Below are positions 36,251 to 44,363 of a stretch of DNA of 60,878 bases, one piece after another (position 1 is the stretch's first letter; each line of letters opens with the position of its first letter). Source of the DNA: Planctomycetota bacterium. GTDB taxonomy: Bacteria; Planctomycetota; Planctomycetia; Gemmatales; Gemmataceae. The stretch is from positions 1 to 60,878 of the forward strand of contig JAKBCS010000011.1 in assembly GCA_021807595.1 (NCBI GenBank). Reading direction: 5' to 3'. Under the pieces are notes generated by a model, which was not told where the DNA came from, did no database searches, and worked only from the letters and a program-made list of their open reading frames with translations. A program made the translations under genes and the position numbers.

Positions 36251-37075
36251 TCATGCCCATTGGGCCGCTTCTTCGCCGTCGAGCCGAAGCGTCAAACATT
36301 TGGCGCTCCCGCCCGACTTGATGAACTCATCCAATTCGACCGCTTTGGTCGTGTAACCCAACGATTTCAAGTCGGCGGCCAATTTATCGCAGCCGGCGTT
36401 GATGACGACCGTCTTTCCGACGACCACGGCATTACAGCCGAAGCAGCGAGCTTCCGCTTCGTTGGCCGCGATCAGGCGCGGAATGTGATTCTCGATCACT
36501 CGCCGTCCGTAAGCGTCGAACGCTTCGGGATACCACAAAGCCTCTCCGGGCGCGAGCGGACAGAAACAGGTATCGAGATGGTAGAAATAGGCGTTAATCA
36601 GCTCCAGCGGCAAAACTTGAACGTGCAGTAGGCCGCCAAGAGATTGATGCCCCTGCACGTCGCTGCGAATGCGATAGCCCGCGAACAGCGTGGTACCGCA
36701 GAAAAGTGCGTCGCCTGCCCCCTCGAAATACATCTCTTCGGGCAGATGCTCGACGGTGAAGCCTTTCGACGCAAACCAGGTGTCGAAATGCGGCGTCTCG
36801 CGGGCCCGCTCCTCATGGCGAAAACGCGAACTGAAAAAGCGATCTCCGTACACCAAACCGGCATTGGCGGTGAACACGAGATCGGGCAGTCCCGGCTGCG
36901 GCTGCAATAGCTCGACGACAACGCCGAGGCCCACAAGTGTATCGTGCAGCTGTTGCCACTGTTGACGCGCTCGTTCGCGCGAACTGCCGCGCGCGCGATT
37001 CATCCACGGGTTGATCTCGTATTCGATGCCATAATAATCCGGCGGACACATGAGAATACGCGGTTGACGCTGCAC
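36251..37075 (-). CDS. Arginine dihydrolase (ArgZ/AgrE N-terminal type)
   Basis: A 274-residue guanidino-group-modifying enzyme, matching the N-terminal half of cyanobacterial ArgZ/AgrE, which splits arginine into ornithine, CO2 and two ammonia. Visible catalytic-type positions are Asn71 in FTANAGL (the residue recalled as essential in ArgZ), Glu118 in YFEGAGD, His166 in YHLDTCF and Cys260 in SAKCLT. It starts at GTG 37075, ten bases after GAGGAG, giving MQRQPRILMCPPDYYGIEYE; the ATG eight codons later lacks a ribosome-binding site. It follows the cyclodeaminase-like gene by 44 bases. In cyanobacteria the two activities are one polypeptide. A dimethylargininase-type activity is an alternative. 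Confidence 0.85.
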   Translation of the reverse strand: MQRQPRILMCPPDYYGIEYEINPWMNRARGSSRERARQQWQQLHDTLVGLGVVVELLQPQPGLPDLVFTANAGLVYGDRFFSSRFRHEERARETPHFDTWFASKGFTVEHLPEEMYFEGAGDALFCGTTLFAGYRIRSDVQGHQSLGGLLHVQVLPLELINAYFYHLDTCFCPLAPGEALWYPEAFDAYGRRVIENHIPRLIAANEAEARCFGCNAVVVGKTVVINAGCDKLAADLKSLGYTTKAVELDEFIKSGGSAKCLTLRLDGEEAAQWA

Positions 37076-37094
37076 GATTGTAGATCTCCTCGTG

Positions 37095-37118
37095 TAGCCA
37101 CGCGGCGGGACGCGGCTA
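37095..37118. repeat. Small REP-like hairpin between the arginine genes
   Basis: TAGCC-A-CGCG (37095-37104) pairs with CGCGGCTA (37111-37118), a shortened version of the GGTTAGCCGCG palindromes seen after metH and after the WD40 giant. It sits in the 44-base gap between the two arginine-pathway genes and might influence their relative expression. Confidence 0.45.
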
Positions 37119-37119
37119 A

Positions 37120-38376
37120 CTATGCGATTGATTTCTCTCGTTCTAGTTCCGCCACCAATGCGCGCAGGAACGGCTCGGCATCGGTGATCACGCCGACCGT
37201 CTGAATACTGCCGCGATCCGTCAGCTTCGTTACCGTGGCAGGGTTTATGTCCACGCATGCCACCTTGACCCAGGCCGGCAAGAGATTGCCGGTCGCGATC
37301 GAGTGCAACATGGTCGCCATCATCAAACAAAAACCGACGCCGTGAATCATCTCGCGCATGCGCCGTTGAGCTTCCAGAACATCGGTGACAACTTCCGGCA
37401 AAGGTCCATCGTCGCGAATGCTGCCGGCCAACAGGAAGGGAATGTCGTGGCGGATGCATTCGTACATGATTCCACTTTTGAGCATGCCGCGCTCCACGGC
37501 TCGGCGAATACCGCCGATCCGCCGTATCGTGTTGATGGCCCGCAGGTGGTGTTCGTGCCCTTCCTCCATCGGCAGGCCGCGATCGAGGGAGATGCCGAGG
37601 CTGGTATTAAACAAGGCCTGCTCGATGTCGTGGGTGGCCAACGCATTGCCGGCAAACAGCACGTTCAGGTAACCGCCGCGTATCAGTTTGCAGATGTGTT
37701 CCACGCTGCCGGTGTGGACAATGGCGGGACCGAGGACGGCCAAGATCTTCTCGCCGGATTCCTTGGTCCGCTTCATGGCGGCGGCGATTTCGCGGACGGT
37801 AACGCCTTTGGGTTTCTCGCTGGATACGGGACTGGCCATGAACTCGAACAGATTCGACCGTGCCGCCGTCTCGGCGGGAAAGACGCGCAAACCATCGCGG
37901 CCAACCACGATCCGATCGCCGAGGCGCACCTCCGTCATGGGCACGCAGCGGGCCGCGGACTCTTCGGGATCGACGAGGATGCCGCAATCCATTTCCTGAT
38001 CCTCCACGTCGATCCACTCGCCGTTCAGGCGCACCTGCGTGCGATAATTCGTCGTACTGTAGAAGTGTTCGGGAAACGCGCCGTCCATGTCGGCGGCGAC
38101 GGTCTGACAGTCGCGCACCGCGACCGGAACCGCACCGTGATCGTGAATGATGTCGAGGATTTCATTCAGCTTCTCACTATTGTCGGCACGGACTTCGATG
38201 CGGGCATGGCTGGCGTCGGTTTGTCGTTGGCCGATCTTAATGTCTTTGATGACATAAGAACCACCGCGCGTGAGGATCTCATCGAGTACCTTGGGCAAAA
38301 TCAAGGAGTCGATGATATGTCCCTGAATTTCGACTTCTTCGACGAACCCTTGTTTGCCCGTAGCGTTGTGGGCCAT
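37120..38376 (-). CDS. Ornithine cyclodeaminase of the LOR/SDH-like (TIGR00300) family
   Basis: A 418-residue protein matching the TIGR00300/LOR-SDH family, the C-terminal half of cyanobacterial AgrE, reported to convert ornithine to proline with release of ammonia. Features seen are the N-terminal GHIIDSLILPKVLDEI, YRTQVRLNGEW, the CGILVDPEES and FAGNALATHDIEQAL segments, and the NAD-binding-type C-terminal half (KVACVDINPATVTKLTDRG). ATG 38376 has GGAG eight bases upstream. Together with the downstream dihydrolase it would form an arginine-to-proline route releasing ammonia. A saccharopine-dehydrogenase-related reaction is an alternative. Confidence 0.85.
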   Translation of the reverse strand: MAHNATGKQGFVEEVEIQGHIIDSLILPKVLDEILTRGGSYVIKDIKIGQRQTDASHARIEVRADNSEKLNEILDIIHDHGAVPVAVRDCQTVAADMDGAFPEHFYSTTNYRTQVRLNGEWIDVEDQEMDCGILVDPEESAARCVPMTEVRLGDRIVVGRDGLRVFPAETAARSNLFEFMASPVSSEKPKGVTVREIAAAMKRTKESGEKILAVLGPAIVHTGSVEHICKLIRGGYLNVLFAGNALATHDIEQALFNTSLGISLDRGLPMEEGHEHHLRAINTIRRIGGIRRAVERGMLKSGIMYECIRHDIPFLLAGSIRDDGPLPEVVTDVLEAQRRMREMIHGVGFCLMMATMLHSIATGNLLPAWVKVACVDINPATVTKLTDRGSIQTVGVITDAEPFLRALVAELEREKSIA

Positions 38377-38494
38377 GACGGCGTCTCCACGTTCGAGGAA
38401 CGATGCGCAGTCCCGTTGACCGCACCGTCATTCTATGAGTCGATGTCGCGTAACGCCGTGTAGGAAGACTAACCGTACAGCGCTACTCTCCAAT

Positions 38495-38546
38495 TTTCCC
38501 CTCTCCCCTGTGCTGCGGGGAGGGTGTGGGGGGTGAGGGGAGGTGA
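38495..38546. repeat. CT/GA-rich intergenic repeat, copy 2
   Basis: A pyrimidine run (TTTTCCCCTCTCCCCTGTGC) followed by a purine run with GGGGAGGGTG and GGGTGAGGGGAGG, upstream of the outer-membrane barrel gene. It is one of two neighbouring copies. Confidence 0.55.
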
Positions 38547-38582
38547 CGGATGAGGACGTCGAACCCCCTCGTTCTCGCCAAA

Positions 38583-38631
38583 CCCCTCATCCCCGGCCTC
38601 TCTCCCCTGTACCCAAGGGAGAGGGGAGTAG
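38583..38631. repeat. CT/GA-rich intergenic repeat, copy 3
   Basis: CCCCTCATCCCCGGCCTCTC, then TCCCCTGTACCCAAGGGAGAGGGGAG, forming a good hairpin (CTCTCCCCT...AGGGAGAGGGGAG). This is the clearest copy and contains the common core CCCTGTACC...AGGGGA. The 38377-38743 gap otherwise holds no gene. Confidence 0.6.
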
Positions 38632-38743
38632 GGCTGAACGACTAACCGCCGTCAAACTTGAGCTTGATTCTTGGCTTTTCGCAGAATATACGACTCCTCT
38701 TGTGGTTGTGGAGAGGGTCCGCGTTGTCGCCGGAGAGGAAGGC

Positions 38744-39841
38744 ATGACGGACAAGCTCAGGAGAATGTTTGAAGTTGCGCTGTTGATCGTGGCGGTGTTG
38801 ACTGTACCGCTTCGGGCAATGGCTCAGCAAGCGTTGCCGGGCAATGGGGCCGTCCTGCTTCCGCCTCGCACCGACGTGCCGCCGCCGCCGCCGTCCCAGG
38901 GACCGCCCGCGCCTGCCTCTGGACCTTTTGCTCCCTCGCCCCAGTCTTCTCCCTTTGCCGTGCCGGATGCGGAAGATCCGCTGTATAAGCCCAACGATCC
39001 CGGAAGCAACGGCTGGGGATGGTACGATTTACCCTCTCTACCGGAGCATCTCTTTTTCGATGTCGAGGTGGACATCCTGAAGCCGCACTTGAAGTCGGCA
39101 CTCTCCAATGCCGTTACTTTTCCCGATGGATCGCAGGTCAATGTGCAGCCTCCGACCACGCAGATGGGTTGGACGGCCGCGCCGCGCGTTGAAGTCGGTT
39201 GGTCATTGCCGCAGAGTCTCGGCTACTTCGCGATCAGCTATCGAGGGTTCGCCGATCAAGCCGAGCAAACCACGACGGCACCCGGTGGAGTAACTTACGG
39301 CCTGCGCACGCGCTTGGACTTGAACCAGGCAGCTTTCGATTACGGAACGACGCCGTATTCTTTTTCACCGCGCTGGTATGCCGCCGGTCGCATCGGCATT
39401 GCGGGAGCCGATCTCTTTTTCGACAATCGCGCCGTCAGCCCCGCGCAAACGCAGTCGGCCAGCAACACGTTCTACGGTGCGGGACCGCACGTTCGATTCG
39501 ATCTTTGGCGCGACTTTAACCTGTTGCCTGGCCTGAGCGTGTTCGCGCAGCCCGATCTCATCGTCATGGTCGGTCAAATTCGCCAACATTTCTACGAAGA
39601 AAACCTCAACGCTGGAGGCGGAGCCCAGCAAGGCTTTTTCCTCCAACGCAAAACGCAGACCGCTCCGGTTTTTACGTTGCGCACCGGATTGTCGTACACG
39701 CCGCGCAATCTGGCACAATGGAAGTTCATGGCCGGTTACGAGTTTGAGGAATGGTGGTTCGTCGGTCAGGTCGATGGACTTAATTCGCGCGGACAGTTTA
39801 GCACCAACGGCGTCTTCCTCCGCGCATACTTCTCGTTCTGA
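38744..39841 (+). CDS. Outer-membrane beta-barrel protein (BBP7/Lpg1974-like)
   Basis: A 365-residue protein with a signal peptide (about 1-27, ending LRAMAQ), a Pro-rich linker (about 40-75), then an about 280-residue region with alternating hydrophobic strands (VEVGWSLPQSLGYFAISYRG, RWYAAGRIGIAGADLFFDN, GPHVRFDLWRDF, WKFMAGYEFEEWWFVGQVDG). It ends in aromatic AYFSF, as expected for an outer-membrane barrel. Planctomycetes encode many such barrels of the BBP7/Lpg1974 type. The cargo is unknown. ATG 38744 has GGAGAGG upstream; the longer open frame crosses an intergenic repeat and is not credible. Confidence 0.8.
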   Translation: MTDKLRRMFEVALLIVAVLTVPLRAMAQQALPGNGAVLLPPRTDVPPPPPSQGPPAPASGPFAPSPQSSPFAVPDAEDPLYKPNDPGSNGWGWYDLPSLPEHLFFDVEVDILKPHLKSALSNAVTFPDGSQVNVQPPTTQMGWTAAPRVEVGWSLPQSLGYFAISYRGFADQAEQTTTAPGGVTYGLRTRLDLNQAAFDYGTTPYSFSPRWYAAGRIGIAGADLFFDNRAVSPAQTQSASNTFYGAGPHVRFDLWRDFNLLPGLSVFAQPDLIVMVGQIRQHFYEENLNAGGGAQQGFFLQRKTQTAPVFTLRTGLSYTPRNLAQWKFMAGYEFEEWWFVGQVDGLNSRGQFSTNGVFLRAYFSF

Positions 39842-40011
39842 CCTACTCATCTCCGACGAATCCTTTCATTCGTCTCACTCGTAAACGGCGGAGTCCCTTC
39901 CCGCCGCATCGGATCGTCGCAAGACCTCGATTCGAATTAACGAACGGAGTGGGTAGGGTCGCGGCGATTCTTGGCAGGACATCGACCGCGCGATTTCGTA
40001 TATTAGCTTTA

Positions 40012-40031
40012 TGCGAATGGATCGATTCGCA
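40012..40031. promoter_or_regulatory. Near-perfect 20-bp palindrome, candidate operator
   Basis: TGCGAATGGATCGATTCGCA is palindromic at 9 of 10 pairs. It lies about 115 bases upstream of the ATP-grasp gene start and just after TATATT (39999-40004), so a repressor bound here could block transcription of the triad. The 39842-40144 gap (303 bp) has no other supported feature; a 37-codon frame across it lacks a ribosome-binding site. Confidence 0.4.
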
Positions 40032-40144
40032 GCTCTCTCCCTCCTCTCCCGAGAGTCCCGAACGCAACCGAACGAGGTACTCGTCCGGAGGTTTCGTTTG
40101 CTGCGCGCGGCGATCCCTCCGTAACTTTCGTGCGCTCCGTGACC

Positions 40145-41617
40145 ATGCTGGAATTCTCTACCGATAGGCTACTGCCGAACGCCGACTTGTTTTCGGGTTA
40201 CACGCTCGGAACGGCCTACGACGAAATGTTCGAGGCGACGGATCGACCGCGCCCCCACTATCGGGCGCTGTACCGCCGGCTGCAATTGCTTTCACCAGAC
40301 GAGTTTCGTCGCCGCAAAGCCATGTCCGATCTGTCGATGTTGCAAAACGGCGTCGGCTTCACCGTCTACCGGCAAGAGGAAGGCATCGAACGCATTTGGC
40401 CGATGGACCCCGTGCCGCGCATTATTCCCGCTGGCGAATGGCGACAAATCGAGCGGGGTTTGATTCAACGTCTGCTGGCCTTGAATCTCTTCCTCAAAGA
40501 CATTTATCACGACCAACTGATCCTCCGCGATCGCGTCGTCGATCCGCGCTTGATCTACGAGGGGGCCTTCTTTCGGCGCGAATTCATGGGCGCGACCGTG
40601 CCGCGCGACATCTACATCCACGTCTGCGGTACCGATTTGATCCGCGACCTCGACGGACGCTATCTCGTCCTGGAAGACAATGCGCGGACGCCGTCCGGCG
40701 TCAGTTACATGCTGCACAATCGACAAGTACTAAAGCGCGTATTTCCGCCGCTGTTCGAACAATGCGATGTGCGCGGGACCGACGATTACCCCGCAGCGCT
40801 GTTGGACGTGCTGAAGTACATCGCTCCACCGGGCCGGCTCGATCCCACCGTGGTCTTGCTCAGTCCCGGCATTTACAACTCCGCCTATTTCGAACACACA
40901 TTTCTGGCACAGCGTATGGGCATCGAATTGGTCGAGGGACGCGATTTGGTGGTCGATGGCAACCGCGTTCACATGCGGACGACGCGCGGGTTGGAGCGCG
41001 TCGATGTCATCTATCGCCGCATCGACGACGATTTTCTCGATCCGTTGACCTTTCGGGCCGACAGCGCCTTAGGGGTGCCGGGATTGGTCAATGTGTATCG
41101 AGCGGGACAGGTAGCGTTGGCCAACAGTATCGGCACCGGCATTGCCGACGATAAGGGCATCTATCCGTTTGTGCCCGACATCATTCGCTATTATCTGAAG
41201 CAAGATGCGATCTTGCCCAACGTCGAGACTTTCCGTCCGTTGGTGGCCAATCATCTGAGCCATATTCTGCACAATCTTGACAAGTTGGTGGTGAAGACCG
41301 TAAACGAATCGGGCGGCTACGGCATGTTGATCGGTCCCGCTTCGACGGCGGCGCAGCGCGAGGAGTTTTCCGCGCGCGTCCGCGCGCATCCGCGGGATTA
41401 CATTGCCCAGCCCACCATCCAGTTGTCTACGCATCCGACCTTCGTGGACGGGAGTTTGGAGGGACGCCACGTCGATCTACGGCCGTTCGTATTGTGCGGC
41501 GAGAAGATCACCGTGGTGCCGGGCGCTCTCACGCGCGTGGCCCTGCCGCGCGGCAGCCTCGTCGTCAATAGCTCGCAGGGCGGAGGGAGCAAGGATACCT
41601 GGGTTCTGGCGGAATGA
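40145..41617 (+). CDS. Circularly permuted type 2 ATP-grasp protein
   Basis: A 490-residue cytoplasmic protein of the circularly permuted ATP-grasp family (older DUF404/DUF407). Visible family segments are [18 protein letters not shown], the ligand-binding [36 protein letters not shown], and [17 protein letters not shown] with [13 protein letters not shown] at the end. ATP-grasp enzymes form amide or peptide-like bonds using ATP. ATG 40145 ([11 protein letters not shown]) is preferred over an upstream GTG at 40130. It is the first gene of a conserved triad with alpha-E and transglutaminase proteins, proposed by comparative genomics to make and process an unknown peptide. Confidence 0.92.
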   Translation: MLEFSTDRLLPNADLFSGYTLGTAYDEMFEATDRPRPHYRALYRRLQLLSPDEFRRRKAMSDLSMLQNGVGFTVYRQEEGIERIWPMDPVPRIIPAGEWRQIERGLIQRLLALNLFLKDIYHDQLILRDRVVDPRLIYEGAFFRREFMGATVPRDIYIHVCGTDLIRDLDGRYLVLEDNARTPSGVSYMLHNRQVLKRVFPPLFEQCDVRGTDDYPAALLDVLKYIAPPGRLDPTVVLLSPGIYNSAYFEHTFLAQRMGIELVEGRDLVVDGNRVHMRTTRGLERVDVIYRRIDDDFLDPLTFRADSALGVPGLVNVYRAGQVALANSIGTGIADDKGIYPFVPDIIRYYLKQDAILPNVETFRPLVANHLSHILHNLDKLVVKTVNESGGYGMLIGPASTAAQREEFSARVRAHPRDYIAQPTIQLSTHPTFVDGSLEGRHVDLRPFVLCGEKITVVPGALTRVALPRGSLVVNSSQGGGSKDTWVLAE

Positions 41618-41626
41618 TCGTGGTTT

Positions 41627-41688
41627 GCCGCGACGCGGAGCGGAACGGAGCGCGGATTCGCTCCCTCGCTCTGCTCCGTTTCGCTGCT
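41627..41688. repeat. REP-like palindrome between triad genes
   Basis: GCCGCGACGCGGAGCGGAAC... (41627-41650) is roughly matched by CTCTGCTCCGTTTCGCTGC (41670-41688), an imperfect member of the GCGACGCGGAGCGG palindrome family. It fills the 95-bp gap between the ATP-grasp and alpha-E genes. Confidence 0.55.
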
Positions 41689-41712
41689 TACCCGCCATGA
41701 GGGTCCGCTTGC

Positions 41713-42669
41713 ATGTTAAGCCGTGTCGCCGATGCTCTGTTCTGGATGAGCCGCTATTTGGAGCGGGCCGAACAGACTGCGCGCTTGCTCGACGTCTGTT
41801 TTCACTTGGAATTGGATCTGCACGGCGTCGGTGCCGGGCCGCACGAGTTACACTGGACGAGTCTGGCGGCGACCTTGCGTCAACGAGTGCCGTCCGCTCA
41901 TCTCGAGTCTTCCACGCCGCAGGCGGCTCTGAGCGAATGGCTGATGTTTCGCGCCGATAATGCCGACAGCATACTCTCGTGCGTCTCCCGCGCGCGCGGC
42001 AACGCCCGCAACATTCGCAGTGCCCTCCACCCCGCTCAGTGGCGCGAGTTGAACAAGTTGTATTGGCAGCTGAGCGATGCCGAGTTTCGAGAGCGGGCGC
42101 GCGAATCGCCTCACGATTTCTTGCACGCCGTGGAGTGCGGCAACTGTTTGTTTCAGGGAATATGCGACTCGCTTTGCAACCACGATGAGGGCTGGCAGTT
42201 CTTGCAGCTGGGGAAGTTTCTCGAACGCGCCGCCACCACCCTGCGCATTTTGGATATTCAATATCACTTACTCACCGATCTTTCCAATCCGCTCGATCTG
42301 CCGTTGGCCAATCTCGAATGGGCCGCAGTGCTGCGCGGTTGTCAATCGTACGACGCCTACCAACGGTTGCACGGCGGCCGCATCGAACCGGAAGGGGTGG
42401 TCGGATTTCTGCTCGCGCGCGGCGATTCTCCACGCTCGGTTCGCTTTTGCTTGGAAGCGGCGGAGCGCGCGCTGAAATCGATTGAGGAAAACTCCACGCG
42501 CCGCGGATTGAGTCATCCCGAGCGCATCCTCGGTCTGATGCGCGCCGATTTGGAGTATCGGGGGCTGGACGAGATCTTGACGGCTCCGCTTCACGTTTTC
42601 CTTACCCTCATGCAGGATCGCTGCGCCGAGGTGAGCCGCGTCGTTCAAGAGCGTTATTCTTTACAGTAG
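41713..42669 (+). CDS. Alpha-E (DUF403) protein
   Basis: A 318-residue, largely helical protein of the alpha-E family. It begins with the family signature MLSRVADALFWMSRYLERAEQTARLLDV and carries acidic positions through the helices (HAVECGNCLFQGICDSLC, FLQLGKFLERA). No enzymatic activity has been established. It is nearly always encoded with a circularly permuted ATP-grasp protein and a transglutaminase, as here. It starts at ATG 41713 and is followed 26 bases later by the transglutaminase gene. Confidence 0.93.
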   Translation: MLSRVADALFWMSRYLERAEQTARLLDVCFHLELDLHGVGAGPHELHWTSLAATLRQRVPSAHLESSTPQAALSEWLMFRADNADSILSCVSRARGNARNIRSALHPAQWRELNKLYWQLSDAEFRERARESPHDFLHAVECGNCLFQGICDSLCNHDEGWQFLQLGKFLERAATTLRILDIQYHLLTDLSNPLDLPLANLEWAAVLRGCQSYDAYQRLHGGRIEPEGVVGFLLARGDSPRSVRFCLEAAERALKSIEENSTRRGLSHPERILGLMRADLEYRGLDEILTAPLHVFLTLMQDRCAEVSRVVQERYSLQ

Positions 42670-42695
42670 TCGATGGCCCAACGTCCGAGGTTACC

Positions 42696-43640
42696 ATGAT
42701 CCTCGAAGTTCAGCATGAAACGCGCTTCAGCTATTCCCGTCCCGTGACCGAGACCATCGCCGAGGTGCGCATGGAGCCTACCAGCGACACGGAGCAAAGC
42801 TGTCGCTCCTTCGCCCTTCAAGTAAGCCCGCGCACCGAGAGTTTTCGTTATTGCGACGGTTTAGGCAATTCCGTGCATCACTTCAACGTGCTGGAATCGC
42901 ACGATGAGATACGCATCTTGGCAGCGAGCGTGATTGAGACGCATCCCCGCCCTCGCTCCGTCGATGCCTGCCGCGCGCTCTATCCTCTCGATCTTTCCGG
43001 AGCGGGCCTGGAAATTCTCGATTACTTGAAACTGCGCGGTCCCATTAGCTGGACGCCGCGTTTACCGCCCCTTTTGGAGACGCTACGACCGGCAGAAGGT
43101 TCCTCGGTCGCCGCGTTCGTCCGCAACGTCGCCGACTATATTCGCACGCATTTCGAGTACGCTTCCGACGTGACGTTGGCCAATTCACCCATCGACGATG
43201 TTCTCGAACAAGGCAAGGGCGTCTGTCAAGATTTTACCCACCTGATGATCGCCGTCTTGCGATACTACGGTGTTCCGGCGCGCTACGTCAGCGGCTACCT
43301 CCATCGTCCCCACGAACACTCGCAGAGCCATGCCTGGTGCGAAGTTTGGCTGCCGGATTTGGGGTGGTTCGGAGTCGATCCCACGAACGATTCCCCGGTC
43401 AACGAACATTACGTTAAAGTGGCGGTGGGACGCGATTTCACCGATGTCTCGCCGAACCGGGGAACCTATCGGGGCGAGGCGCGGGAAGAGATTTTTGTCC
43501 GCGTGGAGACGCGCACTCTGACGAGCTTGCCTTCGCGCTCCTGGCAAGAGCAGCTGCCACCCCTGCATGTCCCGCTTACCGCCATCGTGCCCCGCAAACG
43601 CCCTTCGTCGAACCACCAAGACGAACAGCAGCAACAATAA
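42696..43640 (+). CDS. Transglutaminase-family cysteine protease
   Basis: A 314-residue protein. The N-terminal about 100 residues match the bacterial transglutaminase N-terminal region (HETRFSYSRPVTETIAEVRM). The papain-like core carries the catalytic triad: Cys in GKGVCQDFTHL (about 176), His in SHAWCEVWLP (about 211) and Asp in GVDPTND (about 228). Bacterial members are usually proteases or amidases rather than crosslinking enzymes. It has no signal peptide, so it acts in the cytoplasm with the other two triad proteins. The tail is Gln-rich. Confidence 0.93.
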   Translation: MILEVQHETRFSYSRPVTETIAEVRMEPTSDTEQSCRSFALQVSPRTESFRYCDGLGNSVHHFNVLESHDEIRILAASVIETHPRPRSVDACRALYPLDLSGAGLEILDYLKLRGPISWTPRLPPLLETLRPAEGSSVAAFVRNVADYIRTHFEYASDVTLANSPIDDVLEQGKGVCQDFTHLMIAVLRYYGVPARYVSGYLHRPHEHSQSHAWCEVWLPDLGWFGVDPTNDSPVNEHYVKVAVGRDFTDVSPNRGTYRGEAREEIFVRVETRTLTSLPSRSWQEQLPPLHVPLTAIVPRKRPSSNHQDEQQQQ

Positions 43641-43747
43641 GACTCGGCTCGAAGTTTGAGAGGCGGACAATTCCGAAAGGTTTTCCCAAGCGATTGTCCT
43701 TGCCGATTTTACCAGAAAGATGGAGAGTAAGAGCCTGTCGCAACAGC

Positions 43748-43775
43748 TCCCTCACCCCCTTCGTACAGGGGAAAG
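43748..43775. repeat. CT/GA-rich intergenic repeat, copy 4
   Basis: CTCCCTCACCCCCTTCGTAC followed by AGGGGAAAGGGA, a shorter relative of the copies at 38495 and 38583. It lies between the transglutaminase gene and the small protein at 43947. Confidence 0.5.
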
Positions 43776-43862
43776 GGACGCTTATGAGACAATCTCTAAG
43801 ACTTCCCCTCGACTTGCAGCTGCGGCAGGCTGAAAATACTTGACAAAAAATGAAATCCTTCC

Positions 43863-43890
43863 TTGCCCCCGATTGGTTTACCGATATACT
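43863..43890 (+). promoter_or_regulatory. Candidate promoter for the 60-residue protein
   Basis: TTGCCC (43863-43868) and TATACT (43885-43890) are 16 bases apart, about 57 bases before the ATG at 43947. A consensus TTGACA at 43840-43845 lies nearby but without a well-spaced -10 box. The rest of the 43641-43946 gap holds only the CT/GA repeat. Confidence 0.35.
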
Positions 43891-43946
43891 TTTTAAGCAT
43901 CTGAGGGAGGGGAGTTCCATTCATTCTGTCGAGAGGGAATTGGTTT

Positions 43947-44129
43947 ATGTTAAGCAGTGTCGAGGCGGAGGTTGATTTCATCGAGGAGTTGCGTCTGCGT
44001 CGGTGGGCGCGCGAACACTATGTGTCGCGGAATCAACGGGATGAATTCTGGCACCCGGTCATTCTCGACGAGATGAGCCGAAAAGAGCGGGAAGTGGCCA
44101 ACGCCGAGCCAGTCTTTACCTGCGCTTGA
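43947..44129 (+). CDS. Small conserved-looking acidic protein, 60 residues
   Basis: A 60-residue protein (LRLRRWAREHYVSRNQRDEFWHP... as core). I recall short planctomycete proteins with a similar RRWARxxYV...WHPxxxDEM pattern, but this has not been checked. It is charged and helical, with no membrane segment or cysteine pair. Promoter-like boxes upstream and a hairpin with 10-bp arms downstream (44155-44191) suggest it is transcribed on its own. The function is unknown. Confidence 0.65.
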   Translation: MLSSVEAEVDFIEELRLRRWAREHYVSRNQRDEFWHPVILDEMSRKEREVANAEPVFTCA

Positions 44130-44154
44130 TGCTCTCCCCCCACACAATAAGTAG

Positions 44155-44191
44155 AACCCCGAAGCGGTCGAATCTTTGATCCTTCGGGGTT
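44155..44191 (+). terminator. Terminator-like hairpin
   Basis: AACCCCGAAG (44155-44164) pairs perfectly with CTTCGGGGTT (44182-44191), 17-base loop. The downstream sequence is only mildly T-rich (TGGCGTTTC). It lies 25 bases after the small protein's stop. The rest of the gap to 44364 shows nothing further. Confidence 0.55.
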
Positions 44192-44363
44192 TGGCGTTTC
44201 TAGGGCGTCGCCTTTCGATTCGAGCGTGCTGTTCTCCCTTCGCTTCCCCTGTCGCCTTTTATCTCCTCATCGTCGATTGACACCACCGTAGCGGCGCGGG
44301 AAACTGCATTTCCTCGCCTTGCCTTCGATTTGCATCCCGAACCCACCCGCTTGGAGGTAGATC

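Noticed and set aside
40011-40124. 37-codon plus-strand frame upstream of the ATP-grasp gene
   Set aside because: No ribosome-binding site, Arg-rich random composition, and it starts inside the candidate operator palindrome.
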